The notes beneath the pieces are model-generated. The model saw nothing but the letters and a program-made list of their open reading frames with translations, was not told where the DNA came from and did no database searches. A stretch of DNA of 64,000 bases from VFKU01 sp964411925 (GTDB lineage Bacteria; Hydrogenedentota; Hydrogenedentia; Hydrogenedentales; GCA-2746185): the NCBI GenBank assembly GCA_964411925.1, contig CAYPNI010000002.1, positions 4,234 to 68,233 on the forward strand, given 5' to 3'. Positions 44,514 to 54,446 of this stretch are shown piece by piece; the stretch's first letter is position 1, and each line of letters starts with the position of its first letter. Position numbers and translations under genes: made by a program.

Positions 44514-44768
44514 CGGTTTGAATCCTCGCAGGTCAGTCTTGGTGAACACGGTATAGAGGGCGCCGGGCAAAAGGCGAATCCCGGGTAATTCCGGACTTGA
44601 GATTTCCATTGCGGATTCGTGCGATGGCGGCGGGCCGCGGGGATGGCTTCGTCGCAATGACCGGGAAGCATGAGAATTATGGGAGGTGTGGGGAAACGGA
44701 TCGCCGGGCGTTCGGCGAATTGTCGATCGGTTGGGGTGAGGGTGGTAGGCCCGGTTGTGACGTAGCGG

Positions 44769-45749
44769 TCAGATTCGGACTGGTTGGCGGGAGCGGGCGG
44801 AGCGGTAAGCGGCGAGGGTGACTTCGACGGCGCGTAGACCGTCTTCGCCGGTGGCGGCGGGGGGACGTCTGTCGCGAACAGCATCGACGAAATCGCGGAC
44901 GAGCGCGAAATTCGCATCATCGCCCCAGCCTGCCCACTCGTGGCGGCCGGTGTCGTCGCGGTAAACGTCCACCTTCTGCGCGAAGGCGTCCACACTAAGC
45001 GTGCCGCGGGCGCCGTGGAGTTCGAGCGTAAGGTCACCCCACGTGGGGAACGACGTGGGCCGGTTCCAGCTGGCGACGTGGGCGACCCGGATGCCGGTCT
45101 CCATTTCGAGTTGGAGGCTGCCGATGTCGTCGGTGCGGATGCCGGGCCGAAGTTTATTGCCGAGGGCGCAGTAGACGCGGGTGAATTCGCGGCCGGTGAT
45201 CCAGCGGAGCGCGTCGGCGACGTGGACGGTGTGATCCATGACGGCGCCGCCGCCGCTCAACTTCGGGTCGGCGAACCATCCTCCAGGGAACTGGCCGTTG
45301 TTCGTGCAGGCGGCGGCGAGCAATGGCCCGATTTCGCCTCGCCGGAACCGCTCGCGCGTCTCGACGAGGGGCGTGGCGAATCGGCAGGGGAAGGCGGTGC
45401 CGAGGCCGACCTTGGCCCGGCGGCAGGCGGCGACCATGGCGCGGGCATCGGCGATCGTGGTGGCGAGCGGCTTCTCGCACAGGACCCAGAGTCCGGCCCT
45501 GGCGGCCGCTTCGACCATCGGGCGGTGCTTGACGTTTTCCGAACAGACGATGACCGAGTCGAGATCGTTGGCGAGGAACTTGTCGCGACTGGCGGTGAAG
45601 GTCGTGCCGTATAGCTTTGCAGCGGCGCGGCCGCGGCGCGCGTCGTCGTCCCAGATTCCCGCGAGTTCGGCGCTGTCGATGCGGGTGAGCGCAGCGGCGT
45701 ATGCGTGCGCGTGCATATGCGCGAAACTCATAATGCCGACTCGGATCAT
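44769..45749 (-). CDS. Gfo/Idh/MocA-family oxidoreductase
   Basis: 326 residues, cytosolic. N-terminal Rossmann domain (RVGIMSFAHMHAHAYAAAL), the catalytic EKPLATT motif at about 92-98, then the C-terminal alpha/beta domain with GGGAVMDHTVHVADALRW containing the usual Asp and His. Acts on a sugar or inositol derivative with NAD(P). Last gene of a three-gene run with 4-nt and short overlaps. Confidence 0.9.
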   Translation of the reverse strand: MIRVGIMSFAHMHAHAYAAALTRIDSAELAGIWDDDARRGRAAAKLYGTTFTASRDKFLANDLDSVIVCSENVKHRPMVEAAARAGLWVLCEKPLATTIADARAMVAACRRAKVGLGTAFPCRFATPLVETRERFRRGEIGPLLAAACTNNGQFPGGWFADPKLSGGGAVMDHTVHVADALRWITGREFTRVYCALGNKLRPGIRTDDIGSLQLEMETGIRVAHVASWNRPTSFPTWGDLTLELHGARGTLSVDAFAQKVDVYRDDTGRHEWAGWGDDANFALVRDFVDAVRDRRPPAATGEDGLRAVEVTLAAYRSARSRQPVRI

Positions 45750-46789
45750 GTGGGCTCCTTCCGGTGGAGTTCGTCACGCGCCGGATCGATTCCGGCGTCC
45801 GCCGCGCGCTTGAACCAGCGGCGCGCCGTGGCGGCATTGCGCCGGAGTCCCAGGCCTTCACGGTAGCAGTACCCCAGGCGGAACTGTGCCCAGGGATCGT
45901 CCTTGTCGGCGGCGTCCCGAAAGTACTGCACGGCGCGATCGAGGTCGTGTGGAAGTCCGCGGCCGAGCAAATGGCGCTCACCGAGTTCGCGCATGGCACC
46001 GGGGTGACCTAGGGCGGCGGCCTTCTGCAGCCAGACGATGGCGTCGTCGCGGTCGCCGCGTTTTCGGGATTCGGCCAGGGCGAGGCCGAGCGAGTATTGC
46101 GCGGACAGATAGCCCTGGGCGGCTGAACGGCGCAACCACGAGACCGCGCGGGCGCGACTGCGCCGGACACCGCGGCCGGCGAGGTATATCGCGCCGACGA
46201 CGAACTGGGCGTGTCGGCTGCCCGTCTCGGCGGCCTTGCGATACCAGTGGAGCGCACGTGAATCGCTCTGCTTGACGCCTCGCCCTTCACTGTAGAGCCG
46301 GCCCATTCGCATCTGCGCGCGGAGATCGCCGTCCATCGCCGCGCGGCGATACCACTGGGCGGCGCGGCGATAATTCCTGGTGACGCCCGCGCCGTTCTCG
46401 TATGCGCGGGCGAGATGAAACCGGGCGACTTCGTCGCCGTCGTTCGCGGCCATGCGGTACCAGCGGAGCGCGCGCTTCGCGGACTGACGCACGCCATGGC
46501 CGACGGCGTAGCGATAGCCGAGGGCGAGTTGGGCGTAGTTGTCGCCCTGGAGGGCGGCCTGTTCGAGCCAGCGCGTGGCCGAGCGCGACGAGCCGGAGCC
46601 GTTGTCGCTGCGGTAATACATGGACGCAAGGGCGTACTGGGCGGGGGCGTATCCCGCGCGGGCGGAACGCCGCAACCAACGCATGGCTTCCTTGCGATCG
46701 CGGCGGCCACCGGTGAGATAGGCAGCGGCGAGAACGCATTGGGCTTCGGCGTCGCCGGATTCGGCCATCTCGAGGAGTTCGGGGTCCAT
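45746..46789 (-). CDS. Cytosolic Sel1-repeat protein
   Basis: 347 residues made almost entirely of about nine Sel1-like repeats (for example RMGRLYSEGRGVKQSDSRAL, LGYRYAVGHGVRQSAKRALR). No signal peptide or membrane helix. ATG 46789 follows the upstream stop directly; TTG 46795 is an alternative. The stop overlaps the oxidoreductase start (ATGA). Sits between two Gfo/Idh/MocA genes, so it may scaffold them. Confidence 0.87.
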   Translation of the reverse strand: MDPELLEMAESGDAEAQCVLAAAYLTGGRRDRKEAMRWLRRSARAGYAPAQYALASMYYRSDNGSGSSRSATRWLEQAALQGDNYAQLALGYRYAVGHGVRQSAKRALRWYRMAANDGDEVARFHLARAYENGAGVTRNYRRAAQWYRRAAMDGDLRAQMRMGRLYSEGRGVKQSDSRALHWYRKAAETGSRHAQFVVGAIYLAGRGVRRSRARAVSWLRRSAAQGYLSAQYSLGLALAESRKRGDRDDAIVWLQKAAALGHPGAMRELGERHLLGRGLPHDLDRAVQYFRDAADKDDPWAQFRLGYCYREGLGLRRNAATARRWFKRAADAGIDPARDELHRKEPT

Positions 46790-46791
46790 GT

Positions 46792-47709
46792 TCAACGGCC
46801 GATCTTGACCGCGCGCGCGGTGCCAGCGGACTCGACCGCGGCCTCGACGACGCGGAGCACGTGTTCTTCATGCCTGCGCTGCCTGGCGGACATGGGGCCG
46901 GCGTCGATGGCGTCGAAAAACTGACGCAATCGACGGACGATGACTGGCGGGTCGAGCGGGCTGGACGCGACCGCGGCGCGGCTGGACGTTGCGGTATGCG
47001 GCGCGACAGAGAGGATCGCGTCAGACGTGGTGAATTGGACCATGCCGGAGGCGCCGCAGAGTTCGATCGCGGCGCGGTCGCTGGCGTCGGGCGCAACCGA
47101 GGCGACGCACTGCACGAGCGGGCCGCTGCCCAGGGTCAGCGTGAGCAAGGCGGCGTCCACCGACTTCTTGCGGACGATCTGCGCGAACACCGAGGTGACG
47201 CGGCCGAAGGTCTCCGCAATCCAGTCGAGGTCGCCCGCGAGCGAATCGAGCGCGTCGCCTCGCGCGGCGTGTCGATGAACACGGACGAAGCCGACCTCGC
47301 CGATCGCGCCGGCGGTGACCTGGGCGGACGCGGCTGCGAATTGCGGGCAGGACCGGGCGGGATCTGCGGGGGCGAGGACGGCGCCGGCCTGCGCGGCGGC
47401 GTCGAGCAGGCGGCGGGCATGCTTCGGATGATGCGCGAGGGGAGCGGCCCAGTACACGGGCAGACCGGCACCCAGCGCGTGTGTGGCGGGCTCGATGTCG
47501 CGCGGGGATGGCGACGTGACGAGGATCGCGTCGGCTGCGGCGATGGCGTGGACGGGCCGGGTGGTGAACGGGACGCCGAACTTCGCGGCGGTGCGCTTTG
47601 CGGCAGGGGATGACGCGTCTGCGCAGGCGGCGATGGTGTGGCCGAGTGAGCGTGCGGCGGCGGCGAGTTCATCCCCGCGAGCGCCGCAGCCGATGAGGGC
47701 GAGATTCAT
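46792..47709 (-). CDS. Degenerate Gfo/Idh/MocA-like protein
   Basis: 305 residues from ATG 47709. Rossmann start NLALIGCGARGDELAAAAR is intact, but the EKP catalytic motif is replaced by YWAAPLAHHP, and the second-domain Asp/His signature is not obvious (DLDWIAETFGRVTS). It may be a non-catalytic subunit or have another role. First gene of the oxidoreductase-Sel1-oxidoreductase unit. Confidence 0.75.
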   Translation of the reverse strand: MNLALIGCGARGDELAAAARSLGHTIAACADASSPAAKRTAAKFGVPFTTRPVHAIAAADAILVTSPSPRDIEPATHALGAGLPVYWAAPLAHHPKHARRLLDAAAQAGAVLAPADPARSCPQFAAASAQVTAGAIGEVGFVRVHRHAARGDALDSLAGDLDWIAETFGRVTSVFAQIVRKKSVDAALLTLTLGSGPLVQCVASVAPDASDRAAIELCGASGMVQFTTSDAILSVAPHTATSSRAAVASSPLDPPVIVRRLRQFFDAIDAGPMSARQRRHEEHVLRVVEAAVESAGTARAVKIGR

Positions 47710-47869
47710 GCGCAATTTTCCCCCCGTAGGCAGTATAGGGGGCGGCGGAGAGGGTTTTCGAACAGGGGCGGCGCAGAAGACGTGGGAGGAATGCGATTAG
47801 TGAAGTGTGGAGAGTGGAACGAGCCTGGGCGTGGCGTCCCCGCGCATGGATGGGCGGTATACTGACGGG

Positions 47870-48772
47870 ATGGGCCCGGAAATCGACAAGCACTGTGTGC
47901 GTATTGGACCCGCGGGTTGGTCGTATGACGACTGGAAGGGGATCGTGTACCCCGCGGACATGCCGCGCACGACGCATGCGCTGGAACTGTTGTCAGGGTG
48001 GTTCGATACGGTGGAGATCAACGTCACGTTTTACCGGCCCGTTGCCGCGCGGATGAGCGCGGGCTGGCTGAGCCGGGTATCGGGCAACGCGGACTTCCGG
48101 TTCACGGCCAAAGTCTGGCGGCGATTCACGCACGACGAGGCGGACGAAATCTCGGAACGCGAACTGAATGAATTTCGCCACGGGATCGACCCGCTGGCGG
48201 AATCGGGCCGGCTGGGTACGTTGCTGTTGCAGTACCCGTGGTCGTTTCGGCGTACGCCGGAAAACCGGCGAAAAGTTGCCGCGATTACCACGGCCCTGAA
48301 TGCGTATCCGCTGGCGGTGGAGGTGCGTCATGACTCGTGGCTGTGCGACGACTACCTGGACGGTTTGCGGGCGCAGGGGATAGCGTTTTGCAACATTGAC
48401 CAGCCCGAGCACGACCACGGGATTGGCGCGACGGACTACACGACGGGCCCGCTGGGATACGTGCGGTTGCACGGGCGAAACCGCGCGGCGTGGTTCAACG
48501 CGAAGGCGCCGTCGTATGAGCGGTACAACTACCTTTACGGCGAGGCGGAGTTGCAGCCGTGGGTGGATCGCATTGCGTCGATCGGCGAGCGGGCCGAGGA
48601 GACGTATGTGGTGACGAACAACCACTACCAGGGCAAAGCGGTGGCCAATGCGCTTGAGTTGATGGCCGCGCTGGGCCGCGGGCCGCGAGAACTGCCGGAG
48701 GATCTCCTGTCGGCGTATCCGCGGCTGCGCGGTGTGCTGGACAGTGCGCCGGCGAGCGGGCGGGGCACATGA
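47870..48772 (+). CDS. DUF72 family protein
   Basis: 300 residues from ATG 47870. TIM-barrel DUF72 (YecE-like) landmarks: GPAGWSYDDWKG, VEINVTFYRPV, FTAKVWRRFTH, LLLQYPWSF, VEVRHDSW, YVRLHGRN and VTNNHYQGKAVANALEL. Biochemical role of DUF72 is not established. Overlaps the TPR gene by 4 nt. Confidence 0.9.
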   Translation: MGPEIDKHCVRIGPAGWSYDDWKGIVYPADMPRTTHALELLSGWFDTVEINVTFYRPVAARMSAGWLSRVSGNADFRFTAKVWRRFTHDEADEISERELNEFRHGIDPLAESGRLGTLLLQYPWSFRRTPENRRKVAAITTALNAYPLAVEVRHDSWLCDDYLDGLRAQGIAFCNIDQPEHDHGIGATDYTTGPLGYVRLHGRNRAAWFNAKAPSYERYNYLYGEAELQPWVDRIASIGERAEETYVVTNNHYQGKAVANALELMAALGRGPRELPEDLLSAYPRLRGVLDSAPASGRGT

Positions 48773-49617
48773 GACAGCAGCGCGCAATCTGGTTCATCGC
48801 AGCGGCGTCGGTCGCGCTGGCGGTCGGTGCGTTTGGCCTGCGGGAGATCGTGAACGGCCGCTCGCTGTCTCCGCAAGCGAGCAGCCGGCAGGAACGCGAC
48901 CGGCTGATCGATGAGATGTTGCGCGCGCTGGACCTGGATCCGCGCGTGCGGCAGGCTGACACGCAGCGGCTGGTCGCGCAGACCGCGGCCTACAGCGACG
49001 AACCGTCGTTGTCGACGGCGGAGACGCTGTATGCGCTCGGGCTGCGCAAGTACTACGGCGAGTTCGACACGGCGGGGGCGCGCGACGCCTTCGAACGCGC
49101 GACACGCGCGAAACCCTCCTGGGCGTGGCCGGTGAACGCGCTGGGGATCGTGGAATACGTGTCGGGCGAGCGCGACGCGGCGATGGCGAGGTTCGCGGAG
49201 GCCCTGCGGATGGCGCCGGGGTGGAGCCGGCCGCATGCGGACATGGCCATACTGCTGCGCCGCGCGGGGGACATGGGCGCGGCGTTGAGCCACGCGCAGG
49301 CGGCGCTGACCATCGAACCCGAGCACCCGATCAATCATTACAACTACGGGGTGATACTGGACGAGTTGGGGCGGCATGGGGAGGCGCGGTCGCAGTACCA
49401 GGAGGCGATCAAGATTTCGCCGGATCTTCCGCAGGCCCTGTACAACCTTGCGTGCAGCTTCGCGCGTGAGGGGGATGTGGACGGGGCCGTGGGGCCGCTG
49501 GCGCGGGCAATCGAGCTCGAGCCCGAGTTCCGGCTGGATGCGCAGACGGATCCCGACTTCGACGTCGTGCGCGCGACGGCGGCGTTCGAATCCGTGGTGG
49601 CGAAGGCGGCAGAGTAA
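48769..49617 (+). CDS. Membrane-anchored TPR protein
   Basis: 282 residues. One N-terminal membrane helix (about 6-24, IWFIAAASVALAVGAFGL) followed by a helical domain and at least four TPRs (about 110-260: AWPVNALGIVEYVSGERDA, HYNYGVILDELGRHGEARS, ALYNLACSFAREGDVDGAV). ATG overlaps the DUF72 stop. Likely a periplasmic scaffold. Confidence 0.83.
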   Translation: MRQQRAIWFIAAASVALAVGAFGLREIVNGRSLSPQASSRQERDRLIDEMLRALDLDPRVRQADTQRLVAQTAAYSDEPSLSTAETLYALGLRKYYGEFDTAGARDAFERATRAKPSWAWPVNALGIVEYVSGERDAAMARFAEALRMAPGWSRPHADMAILLRRAGDMGAALSHAQAALTIEPEHPINHYNYGVILDELGRHGEARSQYQEAIKISPDLPQALYNLACSFAREGDVDGAVGPLARAIELEPEFRLDAQTDPDFDVVRATAAFESVVAKAAE

Positions 49618-49652
49618 CGCGGCGGCGGGATAAATTCAGGTCGAGAATCGCG

Positions 49653-51515
49653 ATGTACCTCCAACGAATAGCGCCTGCGCTGGCGATTGCGGCGCTCTGC
49701 GCGGGATTGATGTCGTGCACCGGCCCGGGCACTGCGCGACGAGAGCCCGCGCGCGTCATTTGGATCGCCGTCGATTCGCTTCGAGCGGACCACGTCGGAG
49801 CGTATGGATACGACCGGCCGACGACACCGTGGCTGGATGAATTCGCGGCGCAGTCAGTACGGTTTGAGTGGGCGCTGACTCCGGCCAACCACACGCTTCG
49901 GTCGGTGGCAGGGTACTTCTCGGGTGTGCCCTACACGATGCTGCAGGAGAGCGCGGCGGAACACGGCCTGCCGGCGGAGACGGTAACGCTGGCCGAGGCG
50001 CTGAAGGGCGCGGGCCTGCGCACGCTGGCGTATACCTCCAACGCGGTGCTGGGAAATGTGCAGGGGTTCAAGCAGGGATTCGACGAGTATCACTTCGTCG
50101 CCGAGCCGGGGCAGTTGAAGGCTTCGCTCGACGAGATGACTTCGGCCATCCGGCGTGACTATCGCCGATCGAGCGGGCGGGAGTTCATCTACGTGCATAC
50201 GATGGACGTGCACTATCCGTACCGTCCGCCGGCGCCGTACGGCGCGATGTTCGCGACGGAACCGTACGCCGGGCGCGCTGTAGTCGAGGGTATGCCGGTC
50301 TGCGACGAGGACCGGACACCGGCCACAAGTTCGCTGCCGTATTGGGACCCGAAAGGCTGGGTGGACGACGCGGCCGTTCGCTATCTGACGGAGCTGTACG
50401 ACGGGGCGATTCGCTACACGGACTCTCGCCTGGAAGCGCTACTGGAGGCGCTCGAGTGGGATCCCGAAACCGATGTGGTGATTATCTCGGCCGATCACGG
50501 GGACCAACTGTACGAGAAAAAGTGGTTCAGCCACTTTGAGACGCTGACGCCGATGGAGATTCGCGTGCCGCTGATCGTGAACTACGCCGGGTTCGACGCA
50601 CGGACCGTCAAGGCGTGCGCGAGTTTGCTGGACTTGTATCCGACGCTGCTCGAACTCTTCGGCGCGGAGATGACGGAACGCACGTTGGGCAAGAGCCTGG
50701 TGGAGACGTTGCGCGGCGGTGCGGAACCGGGACCGCGGCTCATCTATTCGGAAAATGCGCCCAAGGCCGGGTTGAGCGTAGCGGCGGTATCGGACGAGTA
50801 CTGGTACTGGATGCGGCTAAACCGGACGCAGCATGAGCCGTGGGAGATTTGGCCGTATGAGGAGTATCTGTTCCGGTACCGGGAGGATTCGGGCTTCGGA
50901 CGAAATCTCATCAACGAGGAAGCACAGGTGGCGGAGGAGATCAACGCCCGGCTTCGCGAACTGAATCCGCGTTGGGCGGCGTACTCGCGCGAGCGGATCC
51001 GTGAGCCGATCGATGGCGTTCATCTGGGCGAGAACTTGTTTCAGGGCCCGATGAGTTCCCTGTCCGAAGGTGTGCCGGTGTTCACGGCAGACGGGGACGG
51101 GTGGACGGCGGAAACCGCCGTGGCGGGATTGCGGGGACGGGCGACGGGGATCGAGCCGGGCGGGCGATACCTGTTGCGGGTACCGTATACGTTGGAGTCC
51201 GGCCGAATCCGGGTTGCGCTGAGCCCGGCGGAGTTCAAGCGGCCGGGATTGGGGCGCGTGGACTACGTGTGGCGCCACGAACTCGTAACTTCTTCGAGCG
51301 AGGCATCGTTATTGTCGGTGGTGGTGGTGCCCGCGGGCGAGGCGGTAGATCTGCGCGTGGTGTTCGACCCGGGCACGATTGCGACGTTGGGTGAGCCGGA
51401 GTTGCGACGGATTGACGAGAACTGGGTGGAGCCGTGGCCGGCGCCGGCGGACAAATGGCAAGACCGGGACGATGCCGAGGAACTGGAGCGGCTCAGGGCA
51501 CTGGGATACGTCTGA
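49653..51515 (+). CDS. Sulfatase-fold lipoprotein without the formylglycine motif
   Basis: 620 residues. Lipobox LMSC (Cys22). Sulfatase core: WIAVDSLRADHVGAYGYDRP supplies Asp41 and Asp46; the nucleophile position reads NHTLRSVAG with Thr81 instead of the C/S-x-P-x-R formylglycine site; IISADHGDQLYEKKW is the late metal site; and the C-terminus ends ELERLRALGYV. The missing Cys/Ser suggests a phosphodiesterase-like or other alkaline-phosphatase-superfamily reaction. An extra beta-rich domain (about 470-590) precedes the end. Confidence 0.82.
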   Translation: MYLQRIAPALAIAALCAGLMSCTGPGTARREPARVIWIAVDSLRADHVGAYGYDRPTTPWLDEFAAQSVRFEWALTPANHTLRSVAGYFSGVPYTMLQESAAEHGLPAETVTLAEALKGAGLRTLAYTSNAVLGNVQGFKQGFDEYHFVAEPGQLKASLDEMTSAIRRDYRRSSGREFIYVHTMDVHYPYRPPAPYGAMFATEPYAGRAVVEGMPVCDEDRTPATSSLPYWDPKGWVDDAAVRYLTELYDGAIRYTDSRLEALLEALEWDPETDVVIISADHGDQLYEKKWFSHFETLTPMEIRVPLIVNYAGFDARTVKACASLLDLYPTLLELFGAEMTERTLGKSLVETLRGGAEPGPRLIYSENAPKAGLSVAAVSDEYWYWMRLNRTQHEPWEIWPYEEYLFRYREDSGFGRNLINEEAQVAEEINARLRELNPRWAAYSRERIREPIDGVHLGENLFQGPMSSLSEGVPVFTADGDGWTAETAVAGLRGRATGIEPGGRYLLRVPYTLESGRIRVALSPAEFKRPGLGRVDYVWRHELVTSSSEASLLSVVVVPAGEAVDLRVVFDPGTIATLGEPELRRIDENWVEPWPAPADKWQDRDDAEELERLRALGYV

Positions 51516-51519
51516 TGGG

Positions 51520-53475
51520 ATGGGCCGTCAGGAACGTCGAGGCGTCTCGGCGGCACGCGATCGCCAACCTCGCGCCTTCGTTGGGCTGACGGGGACGGAC
51601 CCAGGCAATCGGAGCACTTACTTGTCCCCGGCTGATACGAATACCCCGTCCGAAGCGGTTGCGGACCGTGGCGCGATTGGGCCGCGTCAGTTCCCGCCGC
51701 TGGCGATTGCGGTGTTGATCTCATTGCTCACCGCGGCGCTCTTTAGCCGGGCGCTGACCTGCGACTTCGTGGACTTCGATGACGATCTCTACGTGACAGG
51801 GAACGCGCGGGTTCAGGAGGGGCTCACGCCGGAGACGTTCGCGTGGGTCTGGTCGGCAACTGTCGGGGTGCAGTGGTACCCACTGACGTTGATGTCGCAT
51901 CTGTTCGACGTGTCACTGTTCGGTTTGGATCCCGCCGGCCATCACGCGACGAGCGTTGCCTTGCACGCACTGAACGCGGGGCTGCTTTTCATGGCGTTGC
52001 GCGCGCTGACGGGCCACGCCTGGCCAAGCGCGATTGTCGCCGCGCTGTTCGCGGTACACCCGTTGCGTGTCGAATCCGTCGCATGGATCGCCGAGCGCAA
52101 GGATGTGCTGAGCGGCCTGTTCTGGATGCTGGGGCTCTGGGCCTACGCCGGGTATGGCCGGGCGCCGCGGGTGGGCGGTTATTTGCTGGTGCTGCTGGTG
52201 TTTGCCTGCGGGCTGATGTCCAAGCCGATGGTGGTCACGTTTCCGTGCGTGTTGTTGCTCCTGGACTATTGGCCGCTCCAGCGGATGACGGTCGGGCCAG
52301 GGCAGCGGATACGGCGCGTGGGTTTCCTGGTGGCCGAGAAGTTACCTCTTTTCGCATTGGCGGCCGCGGCAGGCGTGGCTACCGTGCTCACGCAGTCGGC
52401 GGGCGGTGCGATGGCCTCCTGGGATGCGTCGCCGCTGTGGACGCGAATTCTGAATGCGCTTGGTGCGTATGCGGTGTACGTTTGGCAGACGGTTTGGCCG
52501 GCGAACTTGGCGGTGACGTATCCGATGCCGCCGGCGGGATTGCTCGAGACGCGGGCGCTGGCCGGCCTGCTGTTGATCGCGGGGTGTTCGGGGCTGGCTT
52601 GGTACGCGAGGGCGGCTCGACCGTACCTGTTGGTCGGCGGCCTTTGGTATCTCGGAACGCTCGTACCCGTCATTGGGCTCGTGCAGGTGGGGGCGCAGTC
52701 GCACGCGGACCGGTACACGTATCTGCCCCAGATCGGTCTGTTCGTCGCGCTCGTGTGGCTCGCGCGCGACATCTCATCGCGCAAGCCGGCCCTGCAACGC
52801 CTGGCGGCAGGCACGGCGGGCGTAGTTATGGTTGCATATGGTGCAATCACCGCGATTCAGATTGGGTCGTGGGAAACGAGCGAGACCTTGTTTGCCCGTG
52901 CGCTGGCGGTAACGACGGAAAACGCGCGGGCGGAAAATGGGTATGGACGTGCCTTGCTCGATTCGGGGCACGCTGCGGAATCCGTCCCGTACATGAGCGA
53001 AGCGACGCGCATCGAGCCGGGTTTTGTGTACGGCTGGCGGGATCTCGCGCGGGCTCAGCTGGAGGCCGGGGACGCCGCAGCAGCGCTGGAGACGGCGGAC
53101 GCCTCGCTGATCCGGTTCCCTGAAAATGCGGGTCTACTGTCCGTATCTGGGCGGGCCGCGTTGAGCCTCGGCTTCCCGGACCATGCCGTGGGGCGTTTCG
53201 AACAATTCGTGGCGCTCGAACCGGAGAGCGTGGCGGGTTGGGTAAACCTCGGCATCGGCTATGGGCAGCTGGGGAAATGGGAAGCCGCCCGTCGCAGCCT
53301 CGACCGGGCTGTCTCACTGGATCGAAGCAACGTCGACGCCCTGTACAATCTGGGAGCTTTGCACTTGGCGGTTGGCGAACGGGAACCGGCGCGCGAACGG
53401 TTCAGGGAGGTCTTGCGGCTGAACCCCGAATACGTTGCCGCCCGAGAACAGTTGGCCGCGCTTGAAGATGGGTAG
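51520..53475 (+). CDS. TMTC-like polytopic glycosyltransferase with C-terminal TPRs
   Basis: 651 residues if started at ATG 51520, 4 nt after the sulfatase stop; the first 50 residues are not conserved-looking and a later TTG near 51621 is possible. PMT/TMTC pattern: a first luminal loop with CDFVDFDDDLYVTGN, HATSVALHALNAGLLF, HPLRVESVAWIAERKDVLSG, and 9-11 membrane helices to about residue 440, then five or six TPRs. Bacterial homologues are presumed O-mannosyltransferase-like. Operon with the sulfatase-like lipoprotein. Confidence 0.83.
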   Translation: MGRQERRGVSAARDRQPRAFVGLTGTDPGNRSTYLSPADTNTPSEAVADRGAIGPRQFPPLAIAVLISLLTAALFSRALTCDFVDFDDDLYVTGNARVQEGLTPETFAWVWSATVGVQWYPLTLMSHLFDVSLFGLDPAGHHATSVALHALNAGLLFMALRALTGHAWPSAIVAALFAVHPLRVESVAWIAERKDVLSGLFWMLGLWAYAGYGRAPRVGGYLLVLLVFACGLMSKPMVVTFPCVLLLLDYWPLQRMTVGPGQRIRRVGFLVAEKLPLFALAAAAGVATVLTQSAGGAMASWDASPLWTRILNALGAYAVYVWQTVWPANLAVTYPMPPAGLLETRALAGLLLIAGCSGLAWYARAARPYLLVGGLWYLGTLVPVIGLVQVGAQSHADRYTYLPQIGLFVALVWLARDISSRKPALQRLAAGTAGVVMVAYGAITAIQIGSWETSETLFARALAVTTENARAENGYGRALLDSGHAAESVPYMSEATRIEPGFVYGWRDLARAQLEAGDAAAALETADASLIRFPENAGLLSVSGRAALSLGFPDHAVGRFEQFVALEPESVAGWVNLGIGYGQLGKWEAARRSLDRAVSLDRSNVDALYNLGALHLAVGEREPARERFREVLRLNPEYVAAREQLAALEDG

Positions 53476-53541
53476 TCCGGGGAAAGTGAGCGCTGCAAAT
53501 CTTGTCCAAAATCGACCCAGATGACGATGGAGTGTCTTTCG

Positions 53542-54180
53542 ATGCGCGATAGAGTTTCAATTTGCTACGTGTTGGTCCTCTTCGGGTTCGCCCTGATCGG
53601 CTGCGAGGCTCCGCTCGATTACGCCGATAGCGGGGAGTCGAAATCGGCGGATGGGCGGACGGCAGATGGGTCCGCATTGCCGGATGAGTCGACATTGAAG
53701 GCGTGGGCACAAGAGTTGGGCGAATCAGAACTGCGAAAACTTGCGGCGGCGGAAATGATTTACCGGAACGCCGTATTCGAACACCTTCTCGAGGGGGATT
53801 TGAGCGTCAGCTGCACGTACATGAAACTTTACCGGCAGTTCCGCGAATTCGAAGTCGTGGACATTGCTCGATCGGAGTCGATTCTTCGTCCTGTCCGGTA
53901 TACGATACGCTACGACTACGATTTGCTTGGAACGAGCACAGAGCATCAATCGCGGGTTAGGGACTTGAGCCTGGCACGCGAGGCGGCGTCGGATATGTAT
54001 TTCAGCAAGATTACGGAAGATAGTCTGACCCGTACTTACGATTCCGACGGTATCGGCCGCCCGGTCAACAATTACCCACCGCAGCTGGAAAGGCCGAATT
54101 ATTGGCAGTATCAGACCCGAGTCGAGTTTTTCGGCCATCGCTGGTCACTGGCAGATGTGAGCCAGTTCGCCGTCCAATAG
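53542..54180 (+). CDS. Hypothetical lipoprotein
   Basis: 212 residues from ATG 53542 (GGAG 9 nt upstream). Lipobox LIGC with Cys21. An Asp/Ser/Ala-rich linker precedes a folded domain with FREFEVVDIARSESILRPVR and YQTRVEFFGHRWSLADVSQ, which looks like a small beta-rich domain; family unknown. Confidence 0.7.
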   Translation: MRDRVSICYVLVLFGFALIGCEAPLDYADSGESKSADGRTADGSALPDESTLKAWAQELGESELRKLAAAEMIYRNAVFEHLLEGDLSVSCTYMKLYRQFREFEVVDIARSESILRPVRYTIRYDYDLLGTSTEHQSRVRDLSLAREAASDMYFSKITEDSLTRTYDSDGIGRPVNNYPPQLERPNYWQYQTRVEFFGHRWSLADVSQFAVQ

Positions 54181-54192
54181 CGTCCCCGGAAC

Positions 54193-54221
54193 TTGACAGG
54201 TCACGTACCGTATGCTACGCT
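54193..54221 (+). promoter_or_regulatory. Strong sigma-70-type promoter
   Basis: Consensus TTGACA (54193-54198), 17-nt spacer, TACGCT (54216-54221). It gives a leader of about 218 nt before the secreted-protein ATG; within it ATAGGG (54391-54396) can pair with CCCTAT (54417-54422) just before the Shine-Dalgarno. Confidence 0.6.
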
Positions 54222-54446
54222 TCGCTAAATTGATCGGTTGGGCCTTGTCGGGTTGACAGGGATTGCTTGGGGAGGAGTGATCGCCACATTTCACCATCAC
54301 CACACGCTGGAACGGAATTATCCTTTTACGGGGTAGAGAGTCGGGGCGTTCGCGGGGCTTGGTGACGGAAAATCAGGGCGGTTTCTTCTTCATAGGGCGA
54401 AATCAGCCGAATCAAGACCCTATCGAGGGAGGAGGTGAAAGAATCT

